NCBI GenBank assembly: GCA_030152605.1
Contig: JASLJB010000333.1
Coordinates: forward strand, 1 to 17,865
From: Acinetobacter sp.
GTDB lineage: Bacteria > Pseudomonadota > Gammaproteobacteria > Pseudomonadales > Moraxellaceae
Length of the DNA: 17,865 nucleotides
Reading direction: 5' to 3'
Shown: positions 7,090 through 15,164 of the stretch, piece after piece
Numbering within the stretch: position 1 is the first letter of the stretch
Layout: each line of letters starts with the position of its first letter
Made by a program: the position numbers and the translations under genes
The notes under the pieces: generated by a model
What the model was told of the DNA's origin: nothing
The model's database searches: none
The model's input: only the letters and a program-made list of their open reading frames with translations

Positions 7090-7908
7090 ATGGATCAATT
7101 GATTGTCGCAGCAAAGAAAAGCATTAAAAAACAGTTATATCCGCCATTTTCAATTTATTCTGCCCACAAAGAGCAGATGATCACCAATGTACCCATCATC
7201 AAGCCTTTGCTGATTTTTATTTTAAATGGCAAAAAACAATTGGGAAAATCTCACCCGGTAGAATGTCGATCAGGCACTTTCGTGTTTCTATCAAATCGCC
7301 CAAGCATCGATATGAGAAATATACCGATTCAAGAGGAGTATTTTGCGCTCTTGATTGATTTTGAATATGAAGATTTTGCTGGACTCACTAAAACTTCTGT
7401 CCCGCGCACTGAATATATCCACGGTGAAATAAATCCAGTGATCGAAAGCGCACTTTTACAATATATCGAATTTTCATGCATTGCACCGAATACCATCATG
7501 CAGCATCGCAAACGAGAAATGCTGGAGATTCTTTATCACTCTGGATACACCGAGGTGTGTCATCTTGCTGAACCACCGAGCTTGAGCGAGAAAGTACAGT
7601 TAATGATATCTCATGATCTATCCTTTGATTGGCCTGTTGATTTAATCGCGTCAAATCTATGTATGAGTGCTTCCACTTTAAGACGTAAATTAAAAGCGGA
7701 GGGCACGCATATTCAAGATCTTCGGAATAGATCACGCTTGGCTCATGGGCTGCACTTATTACAAACCACTCAATTCAGTATTGGCGCTATTGCTGAGCAG
7801 TGTGGCTATCAATCCCAATCTAGATTTACACAACAATTTAAACTTCTATTTGGGATGACGCCACGAGAAATCCGTAAATCAAAAACAAGGGACGAGGGAG
7901 TCGCGTGA
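7090..7908 (+). CDS. AraC-family transcriptional regulator
   Basis: The protein has 272 residues. The C-terminal DNA-binding domain (about 165-263) has two helix-turn-helix units. The first is around 181-203 (IASNLCMSASTLRRKLKAEG) and the second around 229-251, with IGAIAEQCGYQSQSRFTQQFK and the closing FGMTPREIRK, all typical of AraC/XylS regulators. The N-terminal half (1-160) looks like an AraC-type effector domain with beta-rich segments, but its ligand is unknown. Possible targets are the adjacent PEBP gene, the convergent OprD-type porin operon or the divergent region at 6224-6479; none can be chosen from sequence. The start has no good Shine-Dalgarno sequence and lies behind the hairpin at 7046-7079, suggesting low or controlled expression. 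Confidence 0.9.
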   Translation: MDQLIVAAKKSIKKQLYPPFSIYSAHKEQMITNVPIIKPLLIFILNGKKQLGKSHPVECRSGTFVFLSNRPSIDMRNIPIQEEYFALLIDFEYEDFAGLTKTSVPRTEYIHGEINPVIESALLQYIEFSCIAPNTIMQHRKREMLEILYHSGYTEVCHLAEPPSLSEKVQLMISHDLSFDWPVDLIASNLCMSASTLRRKLKAEGTHIQDLRNRSRLAHGLHLLQTTQFSIGAIAEQCGYQSQSRFTQQFKLLFGMTPREIRKSKTRDEGVA

Positions 7909-7940
7909 TCTAAATGGGTTTTACTCGCTTGATCTATATG
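7899..7940. repeat. Imperfect 18-bp direct repeat across the araC stop
   Basis: The stretches 7899-7916 and 7923-7940 match at about 15 of 18 positions and share CGC-TGATCTA-ATG cores. The first copy contains the araC stop codon. It could be a decayed small tandem duplication; no function is evident. Confidence 0.4.
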
Positions 7941-7999
7941 TGCTGATGCGCATAAAAAAATACACCCCACCCAGCAACACATCCGAAGGCCATGCATAT

Positions 8000-9220
8000 T
8001 TAGAAGTTATAGGTATATGTGGCAGCTAAGCGATTTTCTATATAGTCCTTCGATGTACTGTTTTTATAATCCGCAATTAACCAACTCAGCCCAAAGCCTT
8101 TCATCTTCGGCTGAAGAAACTCATAATTTAAGATCAAGTCCAATTCTTTTTCAACACCATCATTTCCGTTAGCAGTTCTAATATTGTCACCATAATAATA
8201 ACGCAGTGTTGATTTTAAGCCCTTCAAAGGCGTATTTTTAAAGTCATAATCATAACGAACTTGCCAAGAACGTTCATCGGCTTGCATATAGGTTCCCACG
8301 GACCAATTGGCTGAATAAAGCTGCGGAACCCAATTCGCGATAAGTGGAAATTTGCTATCCCCACTCATATGTTTATAACCAACGCTAAAACTATGGTTGT
8401 CATAGCTCAGCATATGCAGGGTCGCTAAAGCCAAACTGTCGATATGACCTTCTAATGCATCTCCTGAATCGTAGGTATCGAACATATAGAAGTTAGATTT
8501 TAAGTTTAATTTTTCATTAAAGGCATGACGATATTCATAACCGAAAAAGTGCTGGTTATAGATATCCTCCAAATCGGCAAAGTAATATTTAAACTGTTGA
8601 TCCTTATAGTTATAATCCACACCAAAAAAATTCAAAGCATCTGTTGAGGCTTTAGTTGTACCATTTCCGAGTTGAAATTTAGAATAGTCCTCAGCATTAC
8701 GCCCACTGACTTTGGTTAAACGACCCACTGAAATCTTAGTATTTTTAATATCAGTAGATTCTATGATGCCACCTAAAAATGTGGTCGGTAATTGCATGGC
8801 GATATCAGTATGCACGATAGGTAATTTAGGCGTGAGTTCACCGATTTTTAATTCAGTATTTGAATATTTAAGTTTCACTGCAGCCCCGAGTTTAAGCTGA
8901 TCCTGTGCTTGTCTATGATGATCTGCATCATAAGGCATCACGTTATCCACAATATCTTTGGCTGAGCTTAAACGATAAGCATAACGCGCAGATAAATCTA
9001 AGCCCATTTGAATCGGGGTATCGGTATAGCCTGAGTTTATAAATACGCTGACTGCTTGTGACCAGTTGTTTAAGTCCTGGCTTTGATCACTAAAGTTACG
9101 ATCGAAGTAAAGGTTCTTGAGATAAACTTGCCCCTTGCTATCTTCAATCAAGGCCGCCTGAGAGACGGAATTTAGGCAAGCAGACGCCATCAGTCCGAAG
9201 ACTATTTTTATAGTTTTCAT
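8000..9220 (-). CDS. OprD-family outer-membrane porin
   Basis: This 406-residue protein has a signal peptide (cleavage likely after SVSQA, residue 22) and the start of mature OprD proteins (ALIEDSKGQVYLKNLYFDRNF). It continues with repeated amphipathic beta strands, an RYDYDFKNTPLKGL-type segment and a terminal Phe. OprD-family porins (OccD/OccK) give substrate-selective passage to carboxylates and basic amino acids, and catabolic clusters often include one for the cluster's substrate. It is the last gene of the minus-strand aromatic operon, 91 bases after the CoA-transferase B subunit across a hairpin, so it may be co-transcribed but expressed differently. AAGGAA upstream of the ATG supports the start. 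Uptake of an aromatic acid is inferred from context. Confidence 0.88.
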   Translation of the reverse strand: MKTIKIVFGLMASACLNSVSQAALIEDSKGQVYLKNLYFDRNFSDQSQDLNNWSQAVSVFINSGYTDTPIQMGLDLSARYAYRLSSAKDIVDNVMPYDADHHRQAQDQLKLGAAVKLKYSNTELKIGELTPKLPIVHTDIAMQLPTTFLGGIIESTDIKNTKISVGRLTKVSGRNAEDYSKFQLGNGTTKASTDALNFFGVDYNYKDQQFKYYFADLEDIYNQHFFGYEYRHAFNEKLNLKSNFYMFDTYDSGDALEGHIDSLALATLHMLSYDNHSFSVGYKHMSGDSKFPLIANWVPQLYSANWSVGTYMQADERSWQVRYDYDFKNTPLKGLKSTLRYYYGDNIRTANGNDGVEKELDLILNYEFLQPKMKGFGLSWLIADYKNSTSKDYIENRLAATYTYNF

Positions 9221-9241
9221 TTAAGTTTCCTTTTTATTTTC

Positions 9242-9279
9242 TCTCTTCATGCCATTAAAAATGGCTGTGATTGAAGAGA
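9242..9279 (-). repeat. Nested inverted repeats between the CoA-transferase B and oprD genes
   Basis: The outer arms TCTCTTCA (9242-9249) and TGAAGAGA (9272-9279) enclose a second perfect stem, GCCATT/AATGGC (9251-9256 and 9260-9265), with loop AAA. The structure lies in the 91-base operon gap. It has no T-run, so it is more likely an mRNA processing or stability element than a terminator. Confidence 0.5.
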
Positions 9280-9311
9280 CTGTTTTAATGTATTGAAGTC
9301 GGTTTAAATGA

Positions 9312-9965
9312 TTAAGTTTTGGTCGCATCGATTAAAAGTGCTTCTGTAAAAGCTTGTAGTTCTTGAAAACTTATTCCATCTACTTTTTCTTTCACCTCTA
9401 AACCCTTTTCAGTGACATCAATCACGCAGAGATCGGTATAGATTCGATCGACACAGCGCCTGCCTGTAATTGGATAAGTTAAAGATTTAACAATTTTTGC
9501 CACAGCATTTTTGCTGCGATGTTCCATGGTGACAAACACTTTTTTTGCCCCCACCGCCAAGTCCATTGCACCACCGACAGCCGGAATCGCATTTTCCTCA
9601 CCGGTGTGCCAGTTGGCTAAGTCACCATTTTCAGCCACTTGAAATGCGCCTAATACACAGATATCCAAATGTCCACCACGCATCATTGCAAAAGAATCGC
9701 CGTGATGAAAAAAACACCCACCGGTTAGCATGCTGACATATTCTTTGCCTGCATTAATCAGATCAGGATCTTCTAAACCGATTTTAGGGGCAGGGCCAAA
9801 AGCCAATAAACCATTTTCTGAATGTAAGAAAATTTCTTTATCCTTCGGGAGGTAGTTTGAAATCTTGGTCGGTAAACCAATCCCCAGATTGACATAAGCA
9901 CCGTCAGGAATATCTTGTGCGACACGCGCCGCGATTTGATCACGTGTTAGTTTTTGATAACTCAT
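9312..9965 (-). CDS. pcaJ: 3-oxoadipate CoA-transferase-like, subunit B
   Basis: This 217-residue protein is the beta-subunit type of family I CoA-transferases. It has LGIGLPT (28-34) and the active-site SENG motif with catalytic Glu50, which forms the glutamyl-CoA intermediate. GGAMDLAVGAKKVFVTMEH and ITGRRCVDRIYTDL are typical of PcaJ/CatJ and related subunits. PcaIJ moves CoA from succinyl-CoA to 3-oxoadipate in the cytoplasm. Its ATG overlaps the A-subunit stop (ATGA), with AGGAG placed well upstream. The symbol marks the nearest family. Because it sits in a separate catabolic operon, this may be a paralogue acting on a different 3-oxo acid, with a housekeeping pcaIJ or catIJ elsewhere. 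Confidence 0.85.
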   Translation of the reverse strand: MSYQKLTRDQIAARVAQDIPDGAYVNLGIGLPTKISNYLPKDKEIFLHSENGLLAFGPAPKIGLEDPDLINAGKEYVSMLTGGCFFHHGDSFAMMRGGHLDICVLGAFQVAENGDLANWHTGEENAIPAVGGAMDLAVGAKKVFVTMEHRSKNAVAKIVKSLTYPITGRRCVDRIYTDLCVIDVTEKGLEVKEKVDGISFQELQAFTEALLIDATKT

Positions 9966-10651
9966 GCGGATACTCCTAGATCTGTTTTGGCATCGGATAT
10001 TTGAACGACATGATGTACAAATATGCCTGGGGTAATAATATGTTCTGGGTCTAATTCACCTAATTCCACCACATCCTTAACTTGCGCAATCGTGATCTTG
10101 GCGGCCATGGCCATAATGGGACCAAAGTTGCGTGCAGCTTTGTGATAAACCAGATTGCCCCAACGATCTCCTTGGTGGGCTTTGATTAAGGCGAGATCGG
10201 CATGGATTGGATATTCCAACACATAATCCCTGCCATCAATCTCACGGGTTTCTTTGCCCGCAGCCAACAGGGTGCCAAAGCCTGTTGGTGTAAATACCGC
10301 ACCGAGTCCCATGCCAGCCGCCTGAATACGGCAGGCTAAATTTCCTTGAGGAACCAGCTCAAGTTCAATTTCCCCGGCACGATACAGTTCATCAAATACA
10401 TATGAATCAGCCTGACGCGGGAAAGAACAAATCATCTTTCTGACTCGGCCTTTTTTAAGTAGTTTGGCCAGCCCATCATCATCATTGCCAGCATTATTGC
10501 AGACGATGGTAAGATCCTTTACACCGCTTTCTATCAGGTAATCAATTAACTCGGCTGGTTGTCCTGCGCTGCCAAATCCACCAATTAAAATGGTTGCAGC
10601 ATCTGGAATGTTATTCATGAGATCTGCAACGGATGATGTAATTTTATTCAT
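9962..10651 (-). CDS. pcaI: 3-oxoadipate CoA-transferase-like, subunit A
   Basis: This 229-residue protein is the alpha-subunit type. The CoA-binding GGFGSAGQP motif is at 24-32, followed by NNAGNDDDGLAKLL, ICSFPRQADSYVFDELYRAGEIELELVPQGNLA and GFGTLLAAGKETREIDGRDYVLE. It strongly resembles Acinetobacter PcaI/CatI as I recall them, and the long stretches near-identical to that family make this the best-supported substrate-class clue in the operon: a 3-oxo dicarboxylate such as 3-oxoadipate. Its start overlaps the end of the MFS gene by eight bases and has AAGGAA inside that gene, so expression is coupled. It must pair with the B subunit encoded next to it. Confidence 0.87.
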   Translation of the reverse strand: MNKITSSVADLMNNIPDAATILIGGFGSAGQPAELIDYLIESGVKDLTIVCNNAGNDDDGLAKLLKKGRVRKMICSFPRQADSYVFDELYRAGEIELELVPQGNLACRIQAAGMGLGAVFTPTGFGTLLAAGKETREIDGRDYVLEYPIHADLALIKAHQGDRWGNLVYHKAARNFGPIMAMAAKITIAQVKDVVELGELDPEHIITPGIFVHHVVQISDAKTDLGVSA

Positions 10652-12014
10652 TGAGCAAGATTCCTTGTTTTAAGCTGTTTTTTTGATATTTTTTTAATGC
10701 AAAACTGAGCATGATCAATGCTCCAACAAACATCAGCACACTGCCATACAGCATCCCGGCGACAAACGAGTGGGTCAGATCTTTGAGGAAACCCACCAAG
10801 AATGAACTGACAATGGTTGCGGAGTTACCAACAGCATTAATAAATGCAATGCCTAAGAATTTAGCAGAGTGATCTAAGCTTTCATCCGCGAATGCCCAGA
10901 AAATCCCCATAGTACTGAAACCGGCCATGCAGGCCAGAGAAAGCCCCATGATTTGTAAGCTTCCGACCTGTAAATAAGCCGCCATGAGCCAACCCATTCC
11001 GCCGAGGAGTAATGGAATAAAGGTATGCCAATAACGTTCTTGCTTCTTATCCGAATGGTGACACAAGAAAATTAAAGCAAAAATGGTCACCAGATGCGGA
11101 ATCGCGATAATGACACCTGTCATCACGCTGCTGATCTGTGGCATCACCGTTGTGACAATTTGAGGGACCCAAATATTGACCATGCCGCAGGTGGTCACAA
11201 TGCAGAAATAAACCAGAGCACAGCGGATCACGGATGAATTCAGGAATACAAAATTACTGGTTTTTTCAGCCGGTTGTGCTTTATTTACGGTTTGGCTGTG
11301 TTCTTGTTCTAAGGCCTGTGTCAGAAGCGCTTTTTCATCATCATTCAGCCATTTGGCATCTTTGGGTTGATTGGGAAGCTTTGCAAACACGATTAAACCC
11401 AGAATGATGCAAGGCAAACCTTCAAGTATAAATACCCATTGCCAGCCAGCAAAACCATGTAAATCATGCAAATTCAAAATATAGCCGGTGACCACAGAAC
11501 CAAACATTGCTGTGACAGGCATAGCCAGCATAAAAACAGCATTGGCTCGTGAACGATGGCTAGAAGGGAACCATTGTGTGAGATAAAGCAACATCCCAGG
11601 CATAAAACCGGCTTCTGCAATACCGACAATGGCACGAATAATATAGAGTGATTTTTCATCCGTTGCGAAGGCGGTACAGCTCGAAGCAATCCCCCATACA
11701 ATAATAATAAAACCAATCCACAAACGTGTTCCAAATCTTCTCAGCATTAAATTGCTGGGCATACCGAAACAAATATAGAAGATATAAAAGATGGTATTTG
11801 CCAGTCCAAAACTTAATGCCGTCAGGCCTAAGTCGGCACTGAGTTGTTTACCAACGAATCCGATATTTATTCGATCGAGAAATGAAAAAATAAATAAAAT
11901 TAATAGAAAGTAGAGCAGTTTTTTATGGACTTTTTTGATGACTGCGTCGAGTTTAAATTGATTTTCTTGTGTTGCTGTTATGCTGATCTGTGCATTATTA
12001 TGATTTATTTCCAT
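10644..12014 (-). CDS. MFS transporter, anion:cation symporter (ACS) family
   Basis: This 456-residue inner-membrane protein has about 12 hydrophobic segments and a central charged loop (near residues 215-260). FLDRINIGFVGKQL (45-58) is the family's signature after the first membrane helix, and GIAEAGFMPGMLLYLTQWFP is the conserved region around helix 4. ACS members (TtuB, phthalate and 4-hydroxyphenylacetate permease-like proteins) import organic anions with protons. In this operon it likely brings in the aromatic acid that the hydroxylase uses. AAAGGAATAAGCG before the ATG is a good ribosome site. The 72-base gap after the hydroxylase stop holds a tandem duplication. The substrate is inferred, not shown. 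Confidence 0.9.
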   Translation of the reverse strand: MEINHNNAQISITATQENQFKLDAVIKKVHKKLLYFLLILFIFSFLDRINIGFVGKQLSADLGLTALSFGLANTIFYIFYICFGMPSNLMLRRFGTRLWIGFIIIVWGIASSCTAFATDEKSLYIIRAIVGIAEAGFMPGMLLYLTQWFPSSHRSRANAVFMLAMPVTAMFGSVVTGYILNLHDLHGFAGWQWVFILEGLPCIILGLIVFAKLPNQPKDAKWLNDDEKALLTQALEQEHSQTVNKAQPAEKTSNFVFLNSSVIRCALVYFCIVTTCGMVNIWVPQIVTTVMPQISSVMTGVIIAIPHLVTIFALIFLCHHSDKKQERYWHTFIPLLLGGMGWLMAAYLQVGSLQIMGLSLACMAGFSTMGIFWAFADESLDHSAKFLGIAFINAVGNSATIVSSFLVGFLKDLTHSFVAGMLYGSVLMFVGALIMLSFALKKYQKNSLKQGILLNE

Positions 12015-12055
12015 CGCTTATTCCTTTGAACACTTTATGGAATCGGCAAATCACT

Positions 12056-12089
12056 TGCCTATTATTTGCCTATGCCTATTATTTGTCTA
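12056..12089. repeat. Tandem 17-bp duplication at the hydroxylase stop codon
   Basis: Units at 12056-12072 and 12073-12089 are directly adjacent and match at 16 of 17 positions (TGCCTATTATTTGCCTA versus TGCCTATTATTTGTCTA). The second unit contains the stop codon of the minus-strand hydroxylase (12087-12089). This is probably a replication-slippage duplication; the reading frame is unaffected because it lies downstream of the stop. Confidence 0.75.
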
Positions 12090-13583
12090 TGTTGTGACTG
12101 ACGAGCACACGATCTCGTGTAAATATGCTGCCTTGAGTAGTTGTTCTAAATTTTCACGGTCAGTCGCTTTAGCGAAAATATAACGATCCGGTCGAACTAA
12201 AATCGCAATACTTTGGTTTTGGGTGAGCCATTGTAAACTTTCGACCTGATCGGCTTGGATGACCTTGAGACGGTCGATCTGATCAAGATTGAGTTCCGCA
12301 ATTAAATGTTTAAATTCTGGTTGAATAAACAGGGCATATTGATAACCGACGACCTCATCACTTAAGACATTTCCATCAAGGATGAATTGCGGTGCAATGT
12401 GTCCATTGATTTGATCACTCGCATCATAAAAACCTTTGCCTAAACCCGGGGTCGGTGTAATAAAGTTTTTGAGTTGTGCCACCTGACGTTGATATTCAGC
12501 ATCTTTCGCATAATTCTGAATTATTTTTCCGAAGCTGATTGCGCCGTGAATAAATTCTTGAACATGGGAAACACGTTCAGAATGATAGCTTTCAATCAGC
12601 GCTGAATTCTGATGCCGAATGGCTTCGTTAATTTTCCATGCTAAGTTTGCGGCATCGCGAATACCCGCGGCCATGCCTTGTCCCATAAAAGGAGGGGTTT
12701 GATGGGCGGCATCCCCGGCAATGATTAAACGACCTTTACACCATTTTTTTGCAATTAAGGCATGAAATGTATAAATCGCTGAACGCTCTATCTTGGCATC
12801 TTCAGGGCGAATATATTTTTCTAACAAGGACCAAATACGTTCAGCTGATGCGAGGTGTTGAACATCATCTTCTGGTTTAACCATGATTTCCCAACGCCGG
12901 CGTTGTCCTGTGCCTTTGATATAACTCATTGGCCGGATCGGATCACAGAATTGGATACTATAATCCCCTAAATCACGTTCATCATTTTGAGCAATAAAAT
13001 CAACCACCAGCCATTTACTGTGCAAATTCAAATCTTCAAATGTGGTTTCAATCAAGCGGCGCACTAAAGATCGCGCACCATCACATCCAACAACATACTT
13101 GGCTGTTGCTTGATGAAGCGTGCCATTGCTTAAATCCTCATAATAAAGCGTACAGTTTTGCTCATTTTCGTTGATTTTAAATACGTCATGGCGGAGCTTG
13201 AGATCAAGCAAGGTATGGTCTTTAATATTCTCACGCAATACCGCTTCTAAATCCGGTTGATGAATACGATAAGCCGAACTCCATTGATGCATGCCTTTGC
13301 TCATTGGGCGTTCCCATGCAAATAATAAGTTGTCATCCGCATCTTTAAACTTCATACCCGGGGCAGGCATAATGTCTCGAAGTAATTGCTTCGTTATTCC
13401 AATTGTTTGAAAAACGCGCATGCATTCAGCATCAAAGCGAATGGCGCGCGGTAGTTGTAAAACCGCTGCTTCACGTTCAATCACCAGAACCTTTAAGTTG
13501 AGTTTGATGAGTAGGTTGGCCAGTGTTGCACCTGTGGGGCCATAGCCCACCAGCGCGACATCGTAATTATTTTGAAAATCCAT
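12087..13583 (-). CDS. FAD-dependent aromatic hydroxylase, MhpA/PheA-TfdB type
   Basis: This 498-residue flavoprotein monooxygenase shows all three family fingerprints: the Rossmann GYGPTG (13-18) with E36 for ribose, the DG motif CDGARSLVRR (167-176), and the GD motif AGDAAHQTPPFMGQGMAAGIRD (289-310) that binds the FAD ribityl chain. PRAIRFDAECMRVFQTIG and WLVVDFIAQ fit the 3-(3-hydroxyphenyl)propionate hydroxylase (MhpA) branch, and a C-terminal thioredoxin-like region follows (about 400-490). Such enzymes use NAD(P)H and O2 to hydroxylate a phenolic ring, often ortho to an existing OH, preparing it for cleavage. It is second in the operon after the FAH gene, with AAGGA eight bases from the ATG. 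The true substrate may differ from that of MhpA. Confidence 0.88.
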   Translation of the reverse strand: MDFQNNYDVALVGYGPTGATLANLLIKLNLKVLVIEREAAVLQLPRAIRFDAECMRVFQTIGITKQLLRDIMPAPGMKFKDADDNLLFAWERPMSKGMHQWSSAYRIHQPDLEAVLRENIKDHTLLDLKLRHDVFKINENEQNCTLYYEDLSNGTLHQATAKYVVGCDGARSLVRRLIETTFEDLNLHSKWLVVDFIAQNDERDLGDYSIQFCDPIRPMSYIKGTGQRRRWEIMVKPEDDVQHLASAERIWSLLEKYIRPEDAKIERSAIYTFHALIAKKWCKGRLIIAGDAAHQTPPFMGQGMAAGIRDAANLAWKINEAIRHQNSALIESYHSERVSHVQEFIHGAISFGKIIQNYAKDAEYQRQVAQLKNFITPTPGLGKGFYDASDQINGHIAPQFILDGNVLSDEVVGYQYALFIQPEFKHLIAELNLDQIDRLKVIQADQVESLQWLTQNQSIAILVRPDRYIFAKATDRENLEQLLKAAYLHEIVCSSVTT

Positions 13584-13640
13584 TTGAGTATTCCTTCACT
13601 TTAAGCACGTCCTTAAATCATTGGAAAATGCCCATGCTAT

Positions 13641-14492
13641 TTAGAATTCATTTTTTATAATATTTTTAAGTACACCAATTTTATCGACTTCAACTTCAAC
13701 AATATCGCCTTCATTTAAGAGCAGCGGTGGGTTACGTTTTAAACCAATTCCCCCAGGTGTGCCGCTGACGATGACGTCACCCGCACTCAGCGGGGTGAAG
13801 GTCGATATGTAATTGATCAGTGTTGGGATATCGTGGATTAATTGCGTGGTTAAAGCTCGTTGCACTTCTTGACCATTGACACGTGTTATTAAAGTCATGG
13901 TTTCATTGGCTTTAATTTCATCAGTCGTCACTAGCCATGGACCGAAAGCCCCGGTATGGAAGAAGTTTTTACCAGGCCCCCATTGTGCTGTATGTGTTTG
14001 CCAATCACGGACTGAGCCGTCGTTATAGCATGCGTAACCCGCAATATGCTCCCAAGCCTTTTCTTTTGAAATACGGCGCCCAGCTTTGCCGATGACAATT
14101 GCAATTTCGCCCTCATAATCCAATTTTTCAGTTTCTGCTGGTTTTAACATCGGTTGGTTATGCCCCAATTGAGAAGGGGCTAAGCGCATAAAGATCATGG
14201 GTTTTTCTGTTGCTTGACGCTGAGTTTCTTTAACGTGATCAGCATAGTTCAGACCAATACAAAATATTTGTCCTGGGTTTGGAATAACCGGTTCAAACTG
14301 AATTTCGGATAAAGCATAGTCCGCTTGGCTATTCGCTACAGTATTTACGATGGCCAATAAGTCTTCATCATTGAGTAAGCTTTTTAGATCTTGATATTGA
14401 CCATTCAGTTTGTTCTTTAAATCAATGACTGAATCATGTCGTACTAAACCGAAAGAATGTTGGCCGTTTATGCTGAAGCTCAGTAATTTCAT
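13641..14492 (-). CDS. Fumarylacetoacetate hydrolase (FAH) family protein
   Basis: The protein has 283 residues from ATG 14490-14492. It holds the family's signature IGLNYADHVKE, the metal ligands in DYEGE (E127 and E129) with D158 in YNDGSVRDWQ, and the late VSGTPGGIG loop. FAH-family enzymes hydrolyse acylpyruvates (fumarylpyruvate, fumarylacetoacetate) or isomerise or decarboxylate meta-cleavage products (HpcE-like), so it would act after ring cleavage. Another ATG two codons earlier is less likely because AAGGA (14502-14506) would sit only two bases from it. It is the first gene of the six-gene operon, next to the divergent promoter at 14544-14580. Hydrolase and isomerase roles cannot be told apart here. 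Confidence 0.88.
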   Translation of the reverse strand: MKLLSFSINGQHSFGLVRHDSVIDLKNKLNGQYQDLKSLLNDEDLLAIVNTVANSQADYALSEIQFEPVIPNPGQIFCIGLNYADHVKETQRQATEKPMIFMRLAPSQLGHNQPMLKPAETEKLDYEGEIAIVIGKAGRRISKEKAWEHIAGYACYNDGSVRDWQTHTAQWGPGKNFFHTGAFGPWLVTTDEIKANETMTLITRVNGQEVQRALTTQLIHDIPTLINYISTFTPLSAGDVIVSGTPGGIGLKRNPPLLLNEGDIVEVEVDKIGVLKNIIKNEF

Positions 14493-14543
14493 TGGCATTG
14501 TCCTTGTGTTGAAAAATTATTCGTTATCATTAATTAATATTTA

Positions 14544-14580
14544 TTGACACGATAATTCCAAAGCTATAGCTTTGTGTCAA
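14544..14580. promoter_or_regulatory. Face-to-face divergent promoter with 16-bp palindromic operator
   Basis: TTGACA on + (14544-14549) and TTGACA on - (14575-14580) face each other as -35 boxes. On - a -10-like AATTAT (14552-14557) follows at 17 bp. On + a weak TATAGC (15 bp) or TAGCTT (17 bp) follows. Between them is a perfect 16-bp palindrome, CAAAGCTATAGCTTTG (14559-14574). TTGACAC/GTGTCAA also form an outer dyad (14544-14550, 14574-14580). A dimer on the palindrome would contact both promoters, and the IclR regulator encoded downstream is the natural candidate. Confidence 0.6.
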
Positions 14581-14606
14581 CACTTTTATCATTTATTGAG
14601 AAAAAT

Positions 14607-15152
14607 ATGAAAGGACTAAGTTTTAGCCATATTGGGATTTATGTGAAAAATCTAGAAAAAATGCAGAATTTTTATACAACGGTTTTGGGTTTTTTTGTGA
14701 CCGATCGCGGAAGTTTAGATACGCCACGCGGGAAGGTCGAGTTAGTTTTTTTAAGTCGTGATCCGAAAACCCATCATCAAATCGTGCTCGCCAGTGGCCG
14801 ACCAGAAGAGCAGATTTTTAACCCCATCAATCAAATTTCTTTAGAGGCAGATTCTTTAAAAACACTTCAGGAACTATATTTAAATTTTAAAGCATTAGAT
14901 GTTCAAAACATTGATACTATTACGCATGGTAATGCGATTTCGTTTTATGCACCCGATCCAGAAGGTAACCGTTTGGAATTGTTCATTGATACACCATGGT
15001 ATGTATCTCAGCCGATGAAGATTGCATTGGATTTAACCTTGGATCTCAATCAGATCATGCGTCAAGTTGAAGAGCATGCGCGAAAACTACCGGGTTTTTG
15101 CTCTAGAACTGAGTGGGAAGCTAGAATGCAAACATTAATGTCATCTCGTTGA
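14607..15152 (+). CDS. VOC-family protein, possible single-domain extradiol dioxygenase
   Basis: The protein has 181 residues. The vicinal-oxygen-chelate fold is shown by HIGIYVKNLEKMQNFYTTVLGF (8-29) and YAPDPEGNRLELFID (114-128). H8, H57 and E124 supply the likely 2-His-1-carboxylate metal site. Glyoxalases, fosfomycin enzymes and extradiol dioxygenases share this fold; the neighbouring aromatic hydroxylase and FAH hydrolase favour ring cleavage, but the single domain is shorter than classical two-domain dioxygenases. The C-terminal helix (about 136-178) is an extension. ATG 14607 is preferred to GTG 14574, which lies inside the operator and adds residues before the fold. It is co-transcribed with iclR, 12 bases away. 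Confidence 0.8.
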   Translation: MKGLSFSHIGIYVKNLEKMQNFYTTVLGFFVTDRGSLDTPRGKVELVFLSRDPKTHHQIVLASGRPEEQIFNPINQISLEADSLKTLQELYLNFKALDVQNIDTITHGNAISFYAPDPEGNRLELFIDTPWYVSQPMKIALDLTLDLNQIMRQVEEHARKLPGFCSRTEWEARMQTLMSSR

Positions 15153-15164
15153 GAACGTATAAAT

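Noticed and set aside
7937..7960. TATGTGC/GCGCATA hairpin followed by seven A bases as a terminator between araC and oprD
   Set aside because: The run is A on the + strand, and on the minus strand the T-run comes before the stem, so it fits neither direction; the stem is short with a wobble.
14496..14498. Upstream ATG for the FAH gene
   Set aside because: AAGGA would be only two bases away; the ATG two codons later has ideal spacing.
14574..14606. GTG start for the VOC gene
   Set aside because: It lies inside the palindrome/-35 region and adds residues before the conserved fold, which begins right after ATG 14607.
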